From NCBI GenBank assembly GCA_001899635.1, contig MKVQ01000023.1, forward strand, positions 1 to 64,000: DNA of 64,000 bases. Reading direction: 5' to 3'. Shown one piece after another: positions 8,649 through 17,425 of the stretch; within the stretch, counting starts at the first letter, position 1; each line of letters starts with the position of its first letter. The notes under the pieces were generated by a model. It did not search any database, had not been told where the DNA came from, and saw only the letters and a program-made list of their open reading frames with translations. This DNA comes from Myxococcales bacterium 68-20 (GTDB lineage Bacteria; Myxococcota_A; Polyangia; Polyangiales; Polyangiaceae). A program made the translations under genes and the position numbers.

Positions 8649-10337
8649 TCAGCCTTCTGCCGGCCCCTCTTCGTAGAGCCGGCGGCGCATGGCTTCGCGC
8701 TTCGCGGACGCGAGGCTCTCGGAGTCCTCCGCCGACTTGAGCACCTCGGCGAGGGCGATCGCGACCTCGGCCTCCGCCGCGACCACCTTCGCGCCGGCGT
8801 TGCGGAGCTTGGGTGCCTCGCGAAGGTGCGCGCACCGGGCGAGCACGCGCACCGAGGGGTTCGCGACGCGGGCCTGCCGGATCAGCTCGGCGGCGTCCTC
8901 GATCTCCACGCTGAGGATCAAGCTCCCCGCGGTCGCGATGCCAGCCTCCTCGAGGGTGCCCGGCCGAAGCACGTCTCCGTAGAGGGCCTTGTGCCCTTCC
9001 GCGCGCAGGCGGCGGACGGTCTCGAGATTGAGCTCGATGACGGTCACGTCGGCGTCATATTCGACGAGGAGCCGTCGCACCGTCCTTCCGACCGGCCCGT
9101 ATCCGACGAGGATGCAGCGCCGCGGATCGACGGGCGGCCGCTCGTCGCTTGCAGGGGTGAGCGCTCCCGCGCCTCCCGACAGCTTGCGCGCGAAGCGATA
9201 GACGGTCGGGTTGAGCGCGATCGAGATGATCGACGCGCCGATGAGGGCATTCCATCCGTCGTCGTTGATCACACCGAGGTTCTTCGCGGCGGTCCCGAGG
9301 ATGAAGCTGAACTCGCCCACCTGAGAGAGGGCCGCGCCGACGGCCACTGCCGTGGACATCGGCCTGCCCAAGACGCGCACGACGAGCATCGCCGCGAGCG
9401 GCTTTCCGAGCAGCACGACGGCGAGCACGATCACCACCAGGAGCGGTGAGCGCAACAGGCTGCGCGGATCACACAGCATGCCGACGGAGACGAAGAAGAG
9501 AACCGCGAAGGCATCGCGCATCGGGAGAGCGTCGTTCGCCGCACGAGCGGCGAACTCGGAGCGACCGACCGCAAGACCGGCGAGGAACGCTCCGAGCGCC
9601 ATCGACACGCCGAACAGCTTGGCCGAGCCGACGGCGATCCCGAGCGCGATCACCAGGACGGAGAGGGTGAACAGCTCACGCGACCGCGCAGCTGCGATCT
9701 GTCCGAGCGCCCACGGGATGACCCACTTGCCGAGGACCACGACGACCACGACCAGCGCAACGATCTTGAGCGCGGCCTGCCCGAGCGCCGCCGCCACCCC
9801 CGGGCTGCCGGAGGCGCCTTCACCGAGGAACATCGGCAGGAGGAGCAGCGCCGTGACGGTGAGGAGATCCTCGACGACCGTCCAGCCGATCGCGATGTGC
9901 CCGATCGGCGCATGGAGGTCGTGCCGGTCCGCAAGGACGAGAGCCATCACGACGGTACTGGCGACCGAGATCGAGATGCCGAGGACGATCCCGGACGTCC
10001 AATCCCAACCGACGAGGCGGAGGAGGCCCGCTAACGCGAAGGTCGAGATCGCGCTTTGGAACAACGCCCCCGGAATGGCGATCCGCCAGACGGCGATGAG
10101 CTCGTCCAGATGGAACTTCAGCCCGATGCCGAAGAGGAGCAGGATGACGCCGATCTCGGCGAACTGATCCGCCACGTGTTGATCGGCGACGTAGCCGCCC
10201 GTGAACGGCCCGACCGCGATACCGGCGATCAGGTAGCCCACGATCGGTGAGACGCTGAGGCGCTTCGCGAGGAAGCCAAGGAGGAGGGCCATGGCGAGGC
10301 CCCCCGTGAATGTCATCAATACCGTGAGCTCGTGCAT
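8649..10337 (-). CDS. KefB-type cation:proton antiporter with TrkA-N domain
   Basis: 562 aa monovalent cation:proton antiporter-2 (CPA2) family. Residues 1-375 form about 11-12 membrane segments, with typical stretches SPIVGYLIAGIAVGP, FGIGLKFHLDEL, SISVASTVVMALVLADR and AIGWTVVEDLLTV. A cytoplasmic Rossmann domain of the TrkA-N type follows (about 400-530; CILVGYGPVGRTVRRLL with the acidic end VIELN for NAD(H)). Members exchange K+ or Na+ for H+ and are gated by nucleotides or glutathione adducts. The start is ATG 10337 because the family N-terminus is MHELTVLM; 54 further upstream codons are open but not conserved. Single gene; I infer a role in pH/K+ homeostasis. Confidence 0.93.
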   Translation of the reverse strand: MHELTVLMTFTGGLAMALLLGFLAKRLSVSPIVGYLIAGIAVGPFTGGYVADQHVADQFAEIGVILLLFGIGLKFHLDELIAVWRIAIPGALFQSAISTFALAGLLRLVGWDWTSGIVLGISISVASTVVMALVLADRHDLHAPIGHIAIGWTVVEDLLTVTALLLLPMFLGEGASGSPGVAAALGQAALKIVALVVVVVVLGKWVIPWALGQIAAARSRELFTLSVLVIALGIAVGSAKLFGVSMALGAFLAGLAVGRSEFAARAANDALPMRDAFAVLFFVSVGMLCDPRSLLRSPLLVVIVLAVVLLGKPLAAMLVVRVLGRPMSTAVAVGAALSQVGEFSFILGTAAKNLGVINDDGWNALIGASIISIALNPTVYRFARKLSGGAGALTPASDERPPVDPRRCILVGYGPVGRTVRRLLVEYDADVTVIELNLETVRRLRAEGHKALYGDVLRPGTLEEAGIATAGSLILSVEIEDAAELIRQARVANPSVRVLARCAHLREAPKLRNAGAKVVAAEAEVAIALAEVLKSAEDSESLASAKREAMRRRLYEEGPAEG

Positions 10338-10568
10338 GACCGGCGTTCGCTGCTCAGCGCTTATATCCCAGTTCGCTCGCCGATCGGACCTGCCCGTGCC
10401 GGACGACTCCAGCTCGCCCGTTACGCTCGACGAAGCCCGGATGGGCTCACGGAGGCGCGACCGGCCTGTCGAATGCTGCAACGTCGTCTTTCGCCGCAAA
10501 TTCCCGCAGCAATGACCTCGACGCCCGCGCGCCGACCGTCCGCGAGGGCGCGGCCCGATCAGCGGGGA

Positions 10569-10642
10569 GGCTCGACGTGTGCGCTCGCGTCCAGCATCAA
10601 TGACGGCGCGGGACCGCGGCGGGCTCGACGTGTGCGCTCGCG
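10569..10642. repeat. 21-bp direct repeat pair at 3' end of slipin gene
   Basis: A 21-base sequence beginning GGCTCGACGTGTGCGCTC occurs identically at 10569-10589 and 10622-10642. The second copy lies inside the slipin gene (encoding the Ser-Ala-His-Val-Glu-Pro segment near its C-terminus), the first just past its stop. It looks like a short local duplication and not a regulatory array. Confidence 0.7.
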
Positions 10643-11502
10643 CCTGCGAGATGCTCGACGAAGGGACGCATCAAGCTCGACAGCTCGAGAGGCACCACAA
10701 GCTTCGTCGCCGGGTTCGCGCCGAGCGACTTGAGCATGTCGAGGTACTGGAGGCTCATCGTCTTGTCGTCGAGCGTGCGCGCGACGGCGAAGATCGCATC
10801 GAGCGCCGCAGCGAAGCCCTGCGCCTTCAGAATGGCTGCCTGCCGAGCTCCCTCGGCTTCGAGGATCGTGGCCTGCTTCTGCCCCTCGGCGACGCGGATC
10901 GTCGCCTCGCGCCGGCCGTCGGCCTCGGTAACCATCGCGCGGCGGGACCGCTCCGCCGACATCTGCCGTGTCATCGCCTCCTGGATCTCGCGCGGCGGTG
11001 AGATCTCGCGGATCTCGACCGCGGTGACCTTGATCCCCCAGCGGTTGGTCACCTCGTCGAGCTTGCCGCGAAGGACGTCGTTGATCGCCTCGCGCTTCGC
11101 GAGCACCTCGTCGAGGAGCATGCTGCCGACCACCGCGCGGAGCGTGGTGATCGCGATGCCACGCGAAGCGCCCTCGTACCGCTCGACATTGAGGACGCTC
11201 GACATCGCATCGACGATCTTCGAATACACGAGGAAATCGATCGAGAGGTAGGCGTTGTCGGCGGTGATCGTCGTCTGTGGCTGCACGTCGAAGAAGCGCT
11301 CTCGCAGGTCGACGATGACGCCGCGATCGACGATGGGAATGAGGAGCACGAGCCCGGGCCCCTTCGCGCCGAGCACGCGGCCGAGCCGGAAGACGACGAT
11401 CCGCTGATACTCGGGGACGATGCGGATGGCCTTGGCGAGTAGCGTGACGGCCACCACCAAGACGAGCGCGATCACGCCGATGTTGGCGACGTACGGTTCC
11501 AT
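10597..11502 (-). CDS. Slipin (SPFH/band-7 stomatin-like) protein
   Basis: 301 aa. One N-terminal membrane segment (about 8-28) is followed by a band-7 domain: IRIVPEYQRIVVFRLGRVLGAKGPGLVLLIPIVDRGVIVDLRERFFDVQPQ, then TTLRAVVGSMLLDEVLAKRE. A coiled, Ala/Glu-rich helix follows (AMTRQMSAERSRRAMVTEADGRREATIRVAEGQKQ). This is the bacterial slipin branch of SPFH proteins, which assemble on membranes. The start (ATG 11502) lies 31 bp inside the end of the NfeD gene; the NfeD-slipin gene pair is conserved across bacteria and archaea, and the protease is known to act on the stomatin partner in Pyrococcus. A 21-bp direct repeat straddles the 3' end (10569 and 10622). Confidence 0.94.
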   Translation of the reverse strand: MEPYVANIGVIALVLVVAVTLLAKAIRIVPEYQRIVVFRLGRVLGAKGPGLVLLIPIVDRGVIVDLRERFFDVQPQTTITADNAYLSIDFLVYSKIVDAMSSVLNVERYEGASRGIAITTLRAVVGSMLLDEVLAKREAINDVLRGKLDEVTNRWGIKVTAVEIREISPPREIQEAMTRQMSAERSRRAMVTEADGRREATIRVAEGQKQATILEAEGARQAAILKAQGFAAALDAIFAVARTLDDKTMSLQYLDMLKSLGANPATKLVVPLELSSLMRPFVEHLAGASAHVEPAAVPRRH

Positions 11503-12836
11503 GGGGATTCTCCTTCTTCCGACCGCCTGACGCGCAGCATGACGCCGGCCGCGCCGGTGACCTCGACGCGTTCCCCGGCGTGGATCGTTCCGCTCTCCGA
11601 CTCCGCGCTCCAGAGCTCGCTATCGACGCGCACGGTGCCGCCCGGCGCGAGCTCCGAGGTGGCAACGCCGACCTGACCGACGAGGACCGGAATGCCGGTG
11701 CGCACCGCGAGCCTGCGTGCGCGCAATGTCGCTCGGACGACGAGGAGGAAGAACGACGCGACCGCTGCCGACATCAGCGCGACGATCCACGGGCTCACCC
11801 GCACGTCCGGCCACGACGCGGTCGGCTCGAGCGGCCCGTAGAGCAAGAGCGACCCCACGATGAAAGCGGCGAGCGCGACCACGGCGAGGGCCCCGACGCC
11901 CGTGTGGAGCTCGCCTATGAACAACCCGACGGCGAGCAGGATGAGCAGCACGCCCGCCCAGCTGATCGGGAGGTTGCCGAACGCGACGAGGGCGAGGACG
12001 AGCGCGATCGTGCCGACGGTCCCCGGGACGAAGGTCCCCGGGTGATAGAGCTCCGCGGTGATGCCGAGCAGCCCGATGAGGAACAGCAGGTAGGCGATGT
12101 TCGGATCGCTCACGACACGGACGATGCGTTCGCTGACGAGCATCGAGCGCTCGTCGAGACGAATGTCGGCGGTGTGGACGATGCGATCGCCGGCGGCCGT
12201 CGCGACGCTGCGCCCGTCGAGCTTCCGGAGCAGATCGGACAGGTCCTCGGCGCCGAGGTCGATCACTCCCTCGCGTAGAGCTTCGGTGCTGGTGAGCGAC
12301 ACGCTCTCGCGCACGGCGCGCTCGGGCCACACGGCGTTTCGGTGCCGAGTCTCCGCGATCGTTCGGGCGAATGCCGCCGCGTCGTGGACGACCTTGGCCT
12401 CCATCGCGGAGTCCGCTCGGTCACCGCCGAGCCTCACCGGATGGGCCGCACCGATCTCGGTGCCCGGTGCCATCGCCGCCACGCCCGCCGCCAGCGTGAC
12501 GAACATCCCCGCCGACGCCGCTCGTGCCCCCGCAGGAGCGACGTAGACCACGAGCGGCGCGCGCGTGGCGAGCAGCGCCTGGACGATCGCCCGCATCGAC
12601 GAGTCGAGACCTCCCGGCGTGTCGAGCTCGATGATGACGAGCTCCGCTCCGTCCGCCTCTGCGCGTCCAACCTCGCGTTCGACGTATCGCGCAGTCACCG
12701 GATCGATCGCGCCTCGCACCGACAGGAGCCGCGCTACGGCCGACGGATGACGCTCGTCCCCGTGTGCCGACTGCGGCACGAGCATGAGCACGAGCCCGAG
12801 CAGGAGAGCGGCCGCGAGCCAGCGAAGGCATGCCAC
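11472..12836 (-). CDS. NfeD-family membrane-bound ClpP-class serine protease
   Basis: 454 aa. A signal peptide (1-26) is followed by a ClpP-like protease domain (about 35-230) with Ser108 in ARAASAGMFV and Lys148 in SAMEAKVV, matching the Ser/Lys dyad of the Pyrococcus PH1510 protease. Four to five TM segments follow (about 255-375), then a C-terminal OB-fold NfeD domain (about 385-445; GQVGVATSELAPGGTVRVDSELW). It cleaves membrane-associated substrates outside the cytoplasm, including its stomatin partner in characterised pairs. It is the first gene of a two-gene operon with the slipin, overlapping by 31 bp. Full-length form with protease domain, not the short NfeD. Confidence 0.93.
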   Translation of the reverse strand: MACLRWLAAALLLGLVLMLVPQSAHGDERHPSAVARLLSVRGAIDPVTARYVEREVGRAEADGAELVIIELDTPGGLDSSMRAIVQALLATRAPLVVYVAPAGARAASAGMFVTLAAGVAAMAPGTEIGAAHPVRLGGDRADSAMEAKVVHDAAAFARTIAETRHRNAVWPERAVRESVSLTSTEALREGVIDLGAEDLSDLLRKLDGRSVATAAGDRIVHTADIRLDERSMLVSERIVRVVSDPNIAYLLFLIGLLGITAELYHPGTFVPGTVGTIALVLALVAFGNLPISWAGVLLILLAVGLFIGELHTGVGALAVVALAAFIVGSLLLYGPLEPTASWPDVRVSPWIVALMSAAVASFFLLVVRATLRARRLAVRTGIPVLVGQVGVATSELAPGGTVRVDSELWSAESESGTIHAGERVEVTGAAGVMLRVRRSEEGESPWNRTSPTSA

Positions 12837-13090
12837 GACGACGCAACGGATCCTGCGAGAACCGTTCCGTGCACGCGCTGGGGTCCATCCATCTCACTCA
12901 CGTCGCTTCGGCGAGAGCGCGAACGCGGCGCCCTTCGAGACGGCGTGGGCGATCGCGAAGCTCGATCGACCAGGGCGGTGTTCGCGGGCTGGCTCCACAC
13001 GGAAGAGCTATCGGGCACGCGCTCTCGTGACGCTGCGGCTCGCAATCGTCTTTCGAGCCGCGGACGGTCGATGTTAGACGCGAGCGAACG

Positions 13091-13720
13091 ATGACCCCCA
13101 TTTCACGCCGACTCATGCTCTCGCTCGCCGCCTCCACCGTCGCCCTTGGCGCGACCGGTTGCTTCGGGAGCTTCGCTGCAACCAACAAGCTCTGGAAGTT
13201 CAACGACGGTATCTCCGACAACAAGTGGCTCAAGTGGCTGCTGTTCCTTGGACTCATCATCGTCCCCGTCTACAGCCTGTTCATCCTCGGCGACGCGCTG
13301 ATCTTCAACACCATCGAGTTCTTCACGGGCTCGAACGTGCTCTCGAGCTCCACGCGCGACCTCGGCAACGGCAACATGGTCGCCTTCGAACGTGACAAGG
13401 ACGATCCGGAGCTCGTGCGCGTCGAGCATCGTCGTGACGGCAAGGTCGTCGGGATCTTCTACGTGAAGAAGTCGGGCGATCAATTCCGCCTCCTCGATCA
13501 GCAGCGCACCGTGATAGCCGAGACCCGCGAGGAGAACGGCGTCGTCACGCTCCTCGACAAGGACGGCCGCGTCCTCGTTCGCCTCGAGCAGGACGACCTC
13601 CGCAAGGTGTCGCTGCGCGCACAGGAGATGGGGTCGCCCGAGCGCGCCCTCGGCGAGGTCCTCGACGATCGTACAGCGCCCGTCCTCGTCGCCGGCCGGT
13701 CCGCGACGTCGACTCTCTGA
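13091..13720 (+). CDS. DUF3332 lipoprotein
   Basis: 209 aa with a lipoprotein signal (LGATGCFGSF, Cys about 24) followed by the DUF3332 core: FAATNKLWKFNDGISDNKW, then a TM helix (about 52-72; WLLFLGLIIVPVYSLFILGDALIFN) and EFFTGSN. The remainder is a beta-rich extracytoplasmic domain (about 90-190). DUF3332 proteins occur in spirochaetes, Bacteroidetes and myxobacteria; function unknown. The gene is divergent from the NfeD-slipin operon, with 254 bp between them. A stem-loop follows at 13740-13771. Confidence 0.85.
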   Translation: MTPISRRLMLSLAASTVALGATGCFGSFAATNKLWKFNDGISDNKWLKWLLFLGLIIVPVYSLFILGDALIFNTIEFFTGSNVLSSSTRDLGNGNMVAFERDKDDPELVRVEHRRDGKVVGIFYVKKSGDQFRLLDQQRTVIAETREENGVVTLLDKDGRVLVRLEQDDLRKVSLRAQEMGSPERALGEVLDDRTAPVLVAGRSATSTL

Positions 13721-13739
13721 ACCACCTCTCTCTCGCCCC

Positions 13740-13771
13740 GCGCGGGACGGACGCCCTTCGTCGTCCCGCGC
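13740..13771 (+). terminator. Stem-loop after DUF3332 gene
   Basis: A perfect 10-bp inverted repeat (GCGCGGGACG / CGTCCCGCGC) with a 12-base loop lies 20 bases after the stop at 13720. There is no T-run, so it is either a weak intrinsic terminator or an RNA 3'-end stabiliser. Confidence 0.55.
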
Positions 13772-13980
13772 ACGGCGAGCCGCTCATGAAGGGCCGTGAA
13801 CGGACGCGGCCCCTCGTCGCTGCTGGTGGGCGGGCGCTCGCAAAAAGGTCCCGACTCTGAAGTTTTTGCGCAAGGAGCGCCATGTTTCCTTCGTGCTTTC
13901 GTGCACGAAGTCTGGCGCGAATGCTGCCTTGCCGCCGCCTGGGTCCGGGGGGGCTCCCGGAGATGCTCGGGGGAGGGACG

Positions 13981-16689
13981 ATGGGCGGGCGTTTCGTGGT
14001 GCCGTTTGGCGTCGTCGCGCTCCTGATCGCAATCGGCGCGTCGTGTGGAACGGAGCGGTCGGGGGTTGGCAGCAGCGGCGGGGCGAGCTCCAGCGGCGGT
14101 GGTGACGCATGCGGGGTTCCCCGTCCAGGTTGCCCCTGCGCGCCTTCGCAGACCGGCGACGTCGACGAGTGTGGGAAGGTCCTGGAGCACTCGGGCGACT
14201 ACGTCCTCTGCTCGCGCGGGATCACGACCTGCGACGGAACGAAGTGGGGTGACTGCACGAGCGCGACGCTCGCCACCCGTCACATCCCGACCCTGCCGGG
14301 GCCGGCGACGCAATCGGTCCGGACGCTCGCGTTCGGGACCGCCGCGCCATGCCCGACCGCGGACGCCAACGATCCGCTCTCGAACGTCTGCGATCCCTAC
14401 TGCCATCAGTACATCGACGACCCCGCCGGGATCCCTCTCGGCGACTCGGGGCTGACCGTCTCCGACGGTGGGCTCACGATCGGCGCCGTGACGGGTGACG
14501 GAGGCGCCTCGAACGTCTCGTTCCAGACGGCGTCGAATGGAGAGTCGGCGTGTCCAGGAGGCACGAACCTCCGTACCAATCCCTGCGACGCGACGAACCA
14601 GTACACCCGCTGCCAGCAGGACTTCCGCTGCGACACCGCCACGAGCGCATGCGTGTGGAACGGCGGCGAGGGCTACTTCGATCCTGCCGCCGGCGGTGTG
14701 GACCTCACGATCGGCGCTGCGTGCGCCGCGAGCGGGCAGGAGCTCGTCCCGGTCTGCAATCGAGGCTCGACCTCGGTCCCCCCGAACACGGTCGTCAACG
14801 TGCACATCGGCGGCCCCTCGCCTACCGCGGACAGCTGCGCGCCGACCGCGCCCGTGTCGTGCTTCCGCAACGTCGGTCCCGGCGGTCTCCTCCCCGGAAA
14901 GTGCATGAGCATCCCGTGCTTCATCTCGGGAAACAGCTACGCGACCGTCTCCGGCGCCACCGAAGCGCCCGGACGCTGCGCGAACAACCAGGCCTACGTG
15001 AAGGTCGACGGCTCCGGCTGCGCGACGTGCTCGACCTGCACCACGCGCCTCACCGGGACGATCCGCGACCCGCGTGGAGTCAACCCGCTCCCGGGCGCGC
15101 TCGTCTACGTCCCATCGACGACGCCTTCGCCGATGCCGGCGACGATCGGCTGCGACACGTGCACGAGCCTCGCGACCGGAGCCCCGGTTTCGGTCGCGGT
15201 CACGAGCTACGACGGGACCTTCACGCTCGACAACGTCCCGTCGGGCACGCCGTTCAACCTCGTCATCCTCGTGGGTCGATGGCGCCGCCAGGTCACGGTG
15301 CCCGCGATCGCTCCCTGCACCAGCGCGACGCTGTCACCGACCCTCGCTCGCCTCCCGAGGAACAAGGCCGAAGGCGACATCCCGAGGGTGGCGATCGTGA
15401 TGGCGGCCGGCGACCATACGGAGTGTCTGATGCGCCAGATCGGCGTCGACGACGCCGAGTTCACCAACGCCGCCGGAAACGGCCGGATCCACCTCTACTC
15501 GAGCAACGGACACACGATCGCGGGAGCGACCAACGGCATCAACAACCTGATCGGCAATGCCACGACCCTGAGCTCGTACTCGGCGGTGATGATGCCCTGC
15601 GACAACTCGATCGGCAGCTTGCCCACGCAGCCAAGCGCAACGCCGCCCACCCACGCGACGAACGCAGCGCAGCAAGCGAACATGAAGAGCTACCTCGACG
15701 CAGGCGGGAGGCTCTTCGCCAGCCACTGGTTCTCGGTCGACTTCGTCCACCAGCCCTACCCGACCGCCGCGAACCACGTCTACAGCACGCGCACCGACAA
15801 CGACCGCGAGCCGCCTGCGTTCGCCTTCAACATCGACACCACTCACGTCGCGGGGCAGACGTTCGCCAACTGGGCGAACCTCGTCGGCGCCTCGCCAGGC
15901 GGATACGGCACCGTCACGTTCGACAGCTGGCGGCACGTCACGGAGACCGTGCCGCCGTCGACGGTCCGCTTCGCCTACGGAGATTCGCGCAGCCCGCCGA
16001 TCAGCCGCTCGCAGACGCCCGCGCCTTCGACGAGCGTCTGGGGCGGACCGATCGTCAGCATCTTCGGCTTCGACACGCCCGTCGGCGGGCCCGCGTGCGG
16101 CCGCGTCATGCTCCCGATGAGCCATGTCACGCCGGGCAACAACGGCACGTTCCCGGGAGCCTGCGGCTCCGCCGCGACGGCCATGACCGCGCAGCAAAAG
16201 GCATTCGAGTTCCTCGTCTTCTACTCTCAGGCTTGCCTCGGACCTCCGCCGACGCCGGTCATTCCGCCGCCGCCACCAGCGCTTCCCGCCGTCCGGTTCT
16301 ATCGCGACTTCGAGGGCGTCTGTCCGCCCGGCGCGTTCCCGAAGTGGGGCTACTTCTACTGGCAGTCCCAGACGCCCCCCGGCACGAGCATCGACTTCCG
16401 CGCCGCGACGGCGGACGATCAAGCGTCGTTGCCGCCCTCCCCCCCCGGCCCCGCGCCGGCGACCGTGCCGATCGGACAGGCCGCGACTCCAGCCGTCGTC
16501 GCTGCGCCGAACTGGGCGTGGGACACGGGCCCCGCGCCGGCGGGCACCGTCGACTACCACCTCCAGACGGACGGAAACACGAAGTCGCGGCGGTGGCTGC
16601 GCGTGTACATGCAGTTCAACCCCGTCGGCCCCATCGGTCCCGTGCTCAACGCTTGGCGCCAGCAGTTCAGCTGCGAGCCGAAGGAGTAG
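13981..16689 (+). CDS. Large secreted lipoprotein with carboxypeptidase-regulatory-like domain
   Basis: 902 aa. ATG 13981 gives a signal ending AIGASC (lipobox) and follows GGGGGAGGG; open codons upstream to 13882 would bury the signal. After a Ser/Gly linker comes a Cys-rich region beginning CGVPRPGCPCAPSQTGDVDECGKVLEHSGDYVLCS. Next is a segment with CATCSTCTTRLTGTIRDPRGVNPLPGALVYVPS, i.e. a carboxypeptidase-regulatory-like beta sandwich (about 345-460, with SYDGTFTLDNVPSG). A domain of about 230 residues follows, including PRVAIVMAAGDHTECLMRQ and YLDAGGRLFASHW (a flavodoxin/ThuA-like glimpse, unproven), and finally a Pro-rich tail. Surface-exposed; function unknown. Followed 5 bp later by another lipoprotein gene. 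Confidence 0.75.
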   Translation: MGGRFVVPFGVVALLIAIGASCGTERSGVGSSGGASSSGGGDACGVPRPGCPCAPSQTGDVDECGKVLEHSGDYVLCSRGITTCDGTKWGDCTSATLATRHIPTLPGPATQSVRTLAFGTAAPCPTADANDPLSNVCDPYCHQYIDDPAGIPLGDSGLTVSDGGLTIGAVTGDGGASNVSFQTASNGESACPGGTNLRTNPCDATNQYTRCQQDFRCDTATSACVWNGGEGYFDPAAGGVDLTIGAACAASGQELVPVCNRGSTSVPPNTVVNVHIGGPSPTADSCAPTAPVSCFRNVGPGGLLPGKCMSIPCFISGNSYATVSGATEAPGRCANNQAYVKVDGSGCATCSTCTTRLTGTIRDPRGVNPLPGALVYVPSTTPSPMPATIGCDTCTSLATGAPVSVAVTSYDGTFTLDNVPSGTPFNLVILVGRWRRQVTVPAIAPCTSATLSPTLARLPRNKAEGDIPRVAIVMAAGDHTECLMRQIGVDDAEFTNAAGNGRIHLYSSNGHTIAGATNGINNLIGNATTLSSYSAVMMPCDNSIGSLPTQPSATPPTHATNAAQQANMKSYLDAGGRLFASHWFSVDFVHQPYPTAANHVYSTRTDNDREPPAFAFNIDTTHVAGQTFANWANLVGASPGGYGTVTFDSWRHVTETVPPSTVRFAYGDSRSPPISRSQTPAPSTSVWGGPIVSIFGFDTPVGGPACGRVMLPMSHVTPGNNGTFPGACGSAATAMTAQQKAFEFLVFYSQACLGPPPTPVIPPPPPALPAVRFYRDFEGVCPPGAFPKWGYFYWQSQTPPGTSIDFRAATADDQASLPPSPPGPAPATVPIGQAATPAVVAAPNWAWDTGPAPAGTVDYHLQTDGNTKSRRWLRVYMQFNPVGPIGPVLNAWRQQFSCEPKE

Positions 16690-16694
16690 AGGCG

Positions 16695-17336
16695 ATGCGT
16701 CGATTCTCGGTATCCGTGGTCCTCGTGCTCGGTGCGATCGGTGTCGGCCTCGCCTGCTCCGACGACGCTCGCCCCGGCGTCACCGAAGATGGAACGGCGA
16801 GCTCGACATCGTCGTCCTCGTCGAGCGGCGGTCCTCTGACCGACGACGGCGGCGGCGGCATCGATGGTGATGCAGAGCCGGACGAAATCATCGGCCCCGG
16901 CCTCTGCGAGAACGTGGTTCAAGCCTCGCAGGTCGTCGGCGAATGGAACTCGAACGCGCTCGCGAAGAAGCCTGCTGGGGGCGCGATCACGCGCGGTATG
17001 TACGTCCTCAACGAGATCCTCGCGCTCGGTTGGATCGGGGACATGAATGCCGCGGATCCTCCGGCCCCCGGCCCGACCGGGAGCTACGCGCGCTCCACCA
17101 TCTACGTCGGTCCGAAGGCGATGCGCTTCACCGAGTCGAGCGGCACGGACGCGGACAACCTGCCCGCCGACACCGTCCACGCGGCCTCCTACAGCACCGC
17201 GGGGTCGAACCTCGTCCTCACGAACGCGTGCCCCTCCGCGCAAGGGTCGAGCACGATCGCATACACCGCGACGCCGAACCTCCTCACGTTCCATCTCGCC
17301 GACGACAAGGTCCACATCTATCGCCTGGTTCCCTGA
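16695..17336 (+). CDS. Lipoprotein, unknown function
   Basis: 213 aa. Lipoprotein signal with lipobox GLAC (Cys20), then an Asp/Ser/Gly-rich low-complexity linker (about 20-65), and a C-terminal domain (about 70-213; CENVVQASQVVGEWNSNALAKKP through NLLTFHLADDKVHIYRLVP) that reads like a lipocalin-type beta fold with two Cys. The start ATG 16695 is only 5 bp after the preceding large lipoprotein, so the two are almost certainly one operon and may form a surface complex. Other frames across 14550-16694 remain open but are not this gene. Confidence 0.7.
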   Translation: MRRFSVSVVLVLGAIGVGLACSDDARPGVTEDGTASSTSSSSSSGGPLTDDGGGGIDGDAEPDEIIGPGLCENVVQASQVVGEWNSNALAKKPAGGAITRGMYVLNEILALGWIGDMNAADPPAPGPTGSYARSTIYVGPKAMRFTESSGTDADNLPADTVHAASYSTAGSNLVLTNACPSAQGSSTIAYTATPNLLTFHLADDKVHIYRLVP

Positions 17337-17425
17337 ACCCGATCGAACCGGTCGGTGCGCTGCGACAGGTGAAGGGCGGCGCGGCACCCGATTGACGATG
17401 ACCGGAGCGGACCTACCGCGATGGC

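Noticed and set aside
14550-16694. Open frame through the large lipoprotein gene, continuous with the next gene
   Set aside because: Only the end after 16695 is real; the earlier part is an out-of-frame reading of 13981-16689.
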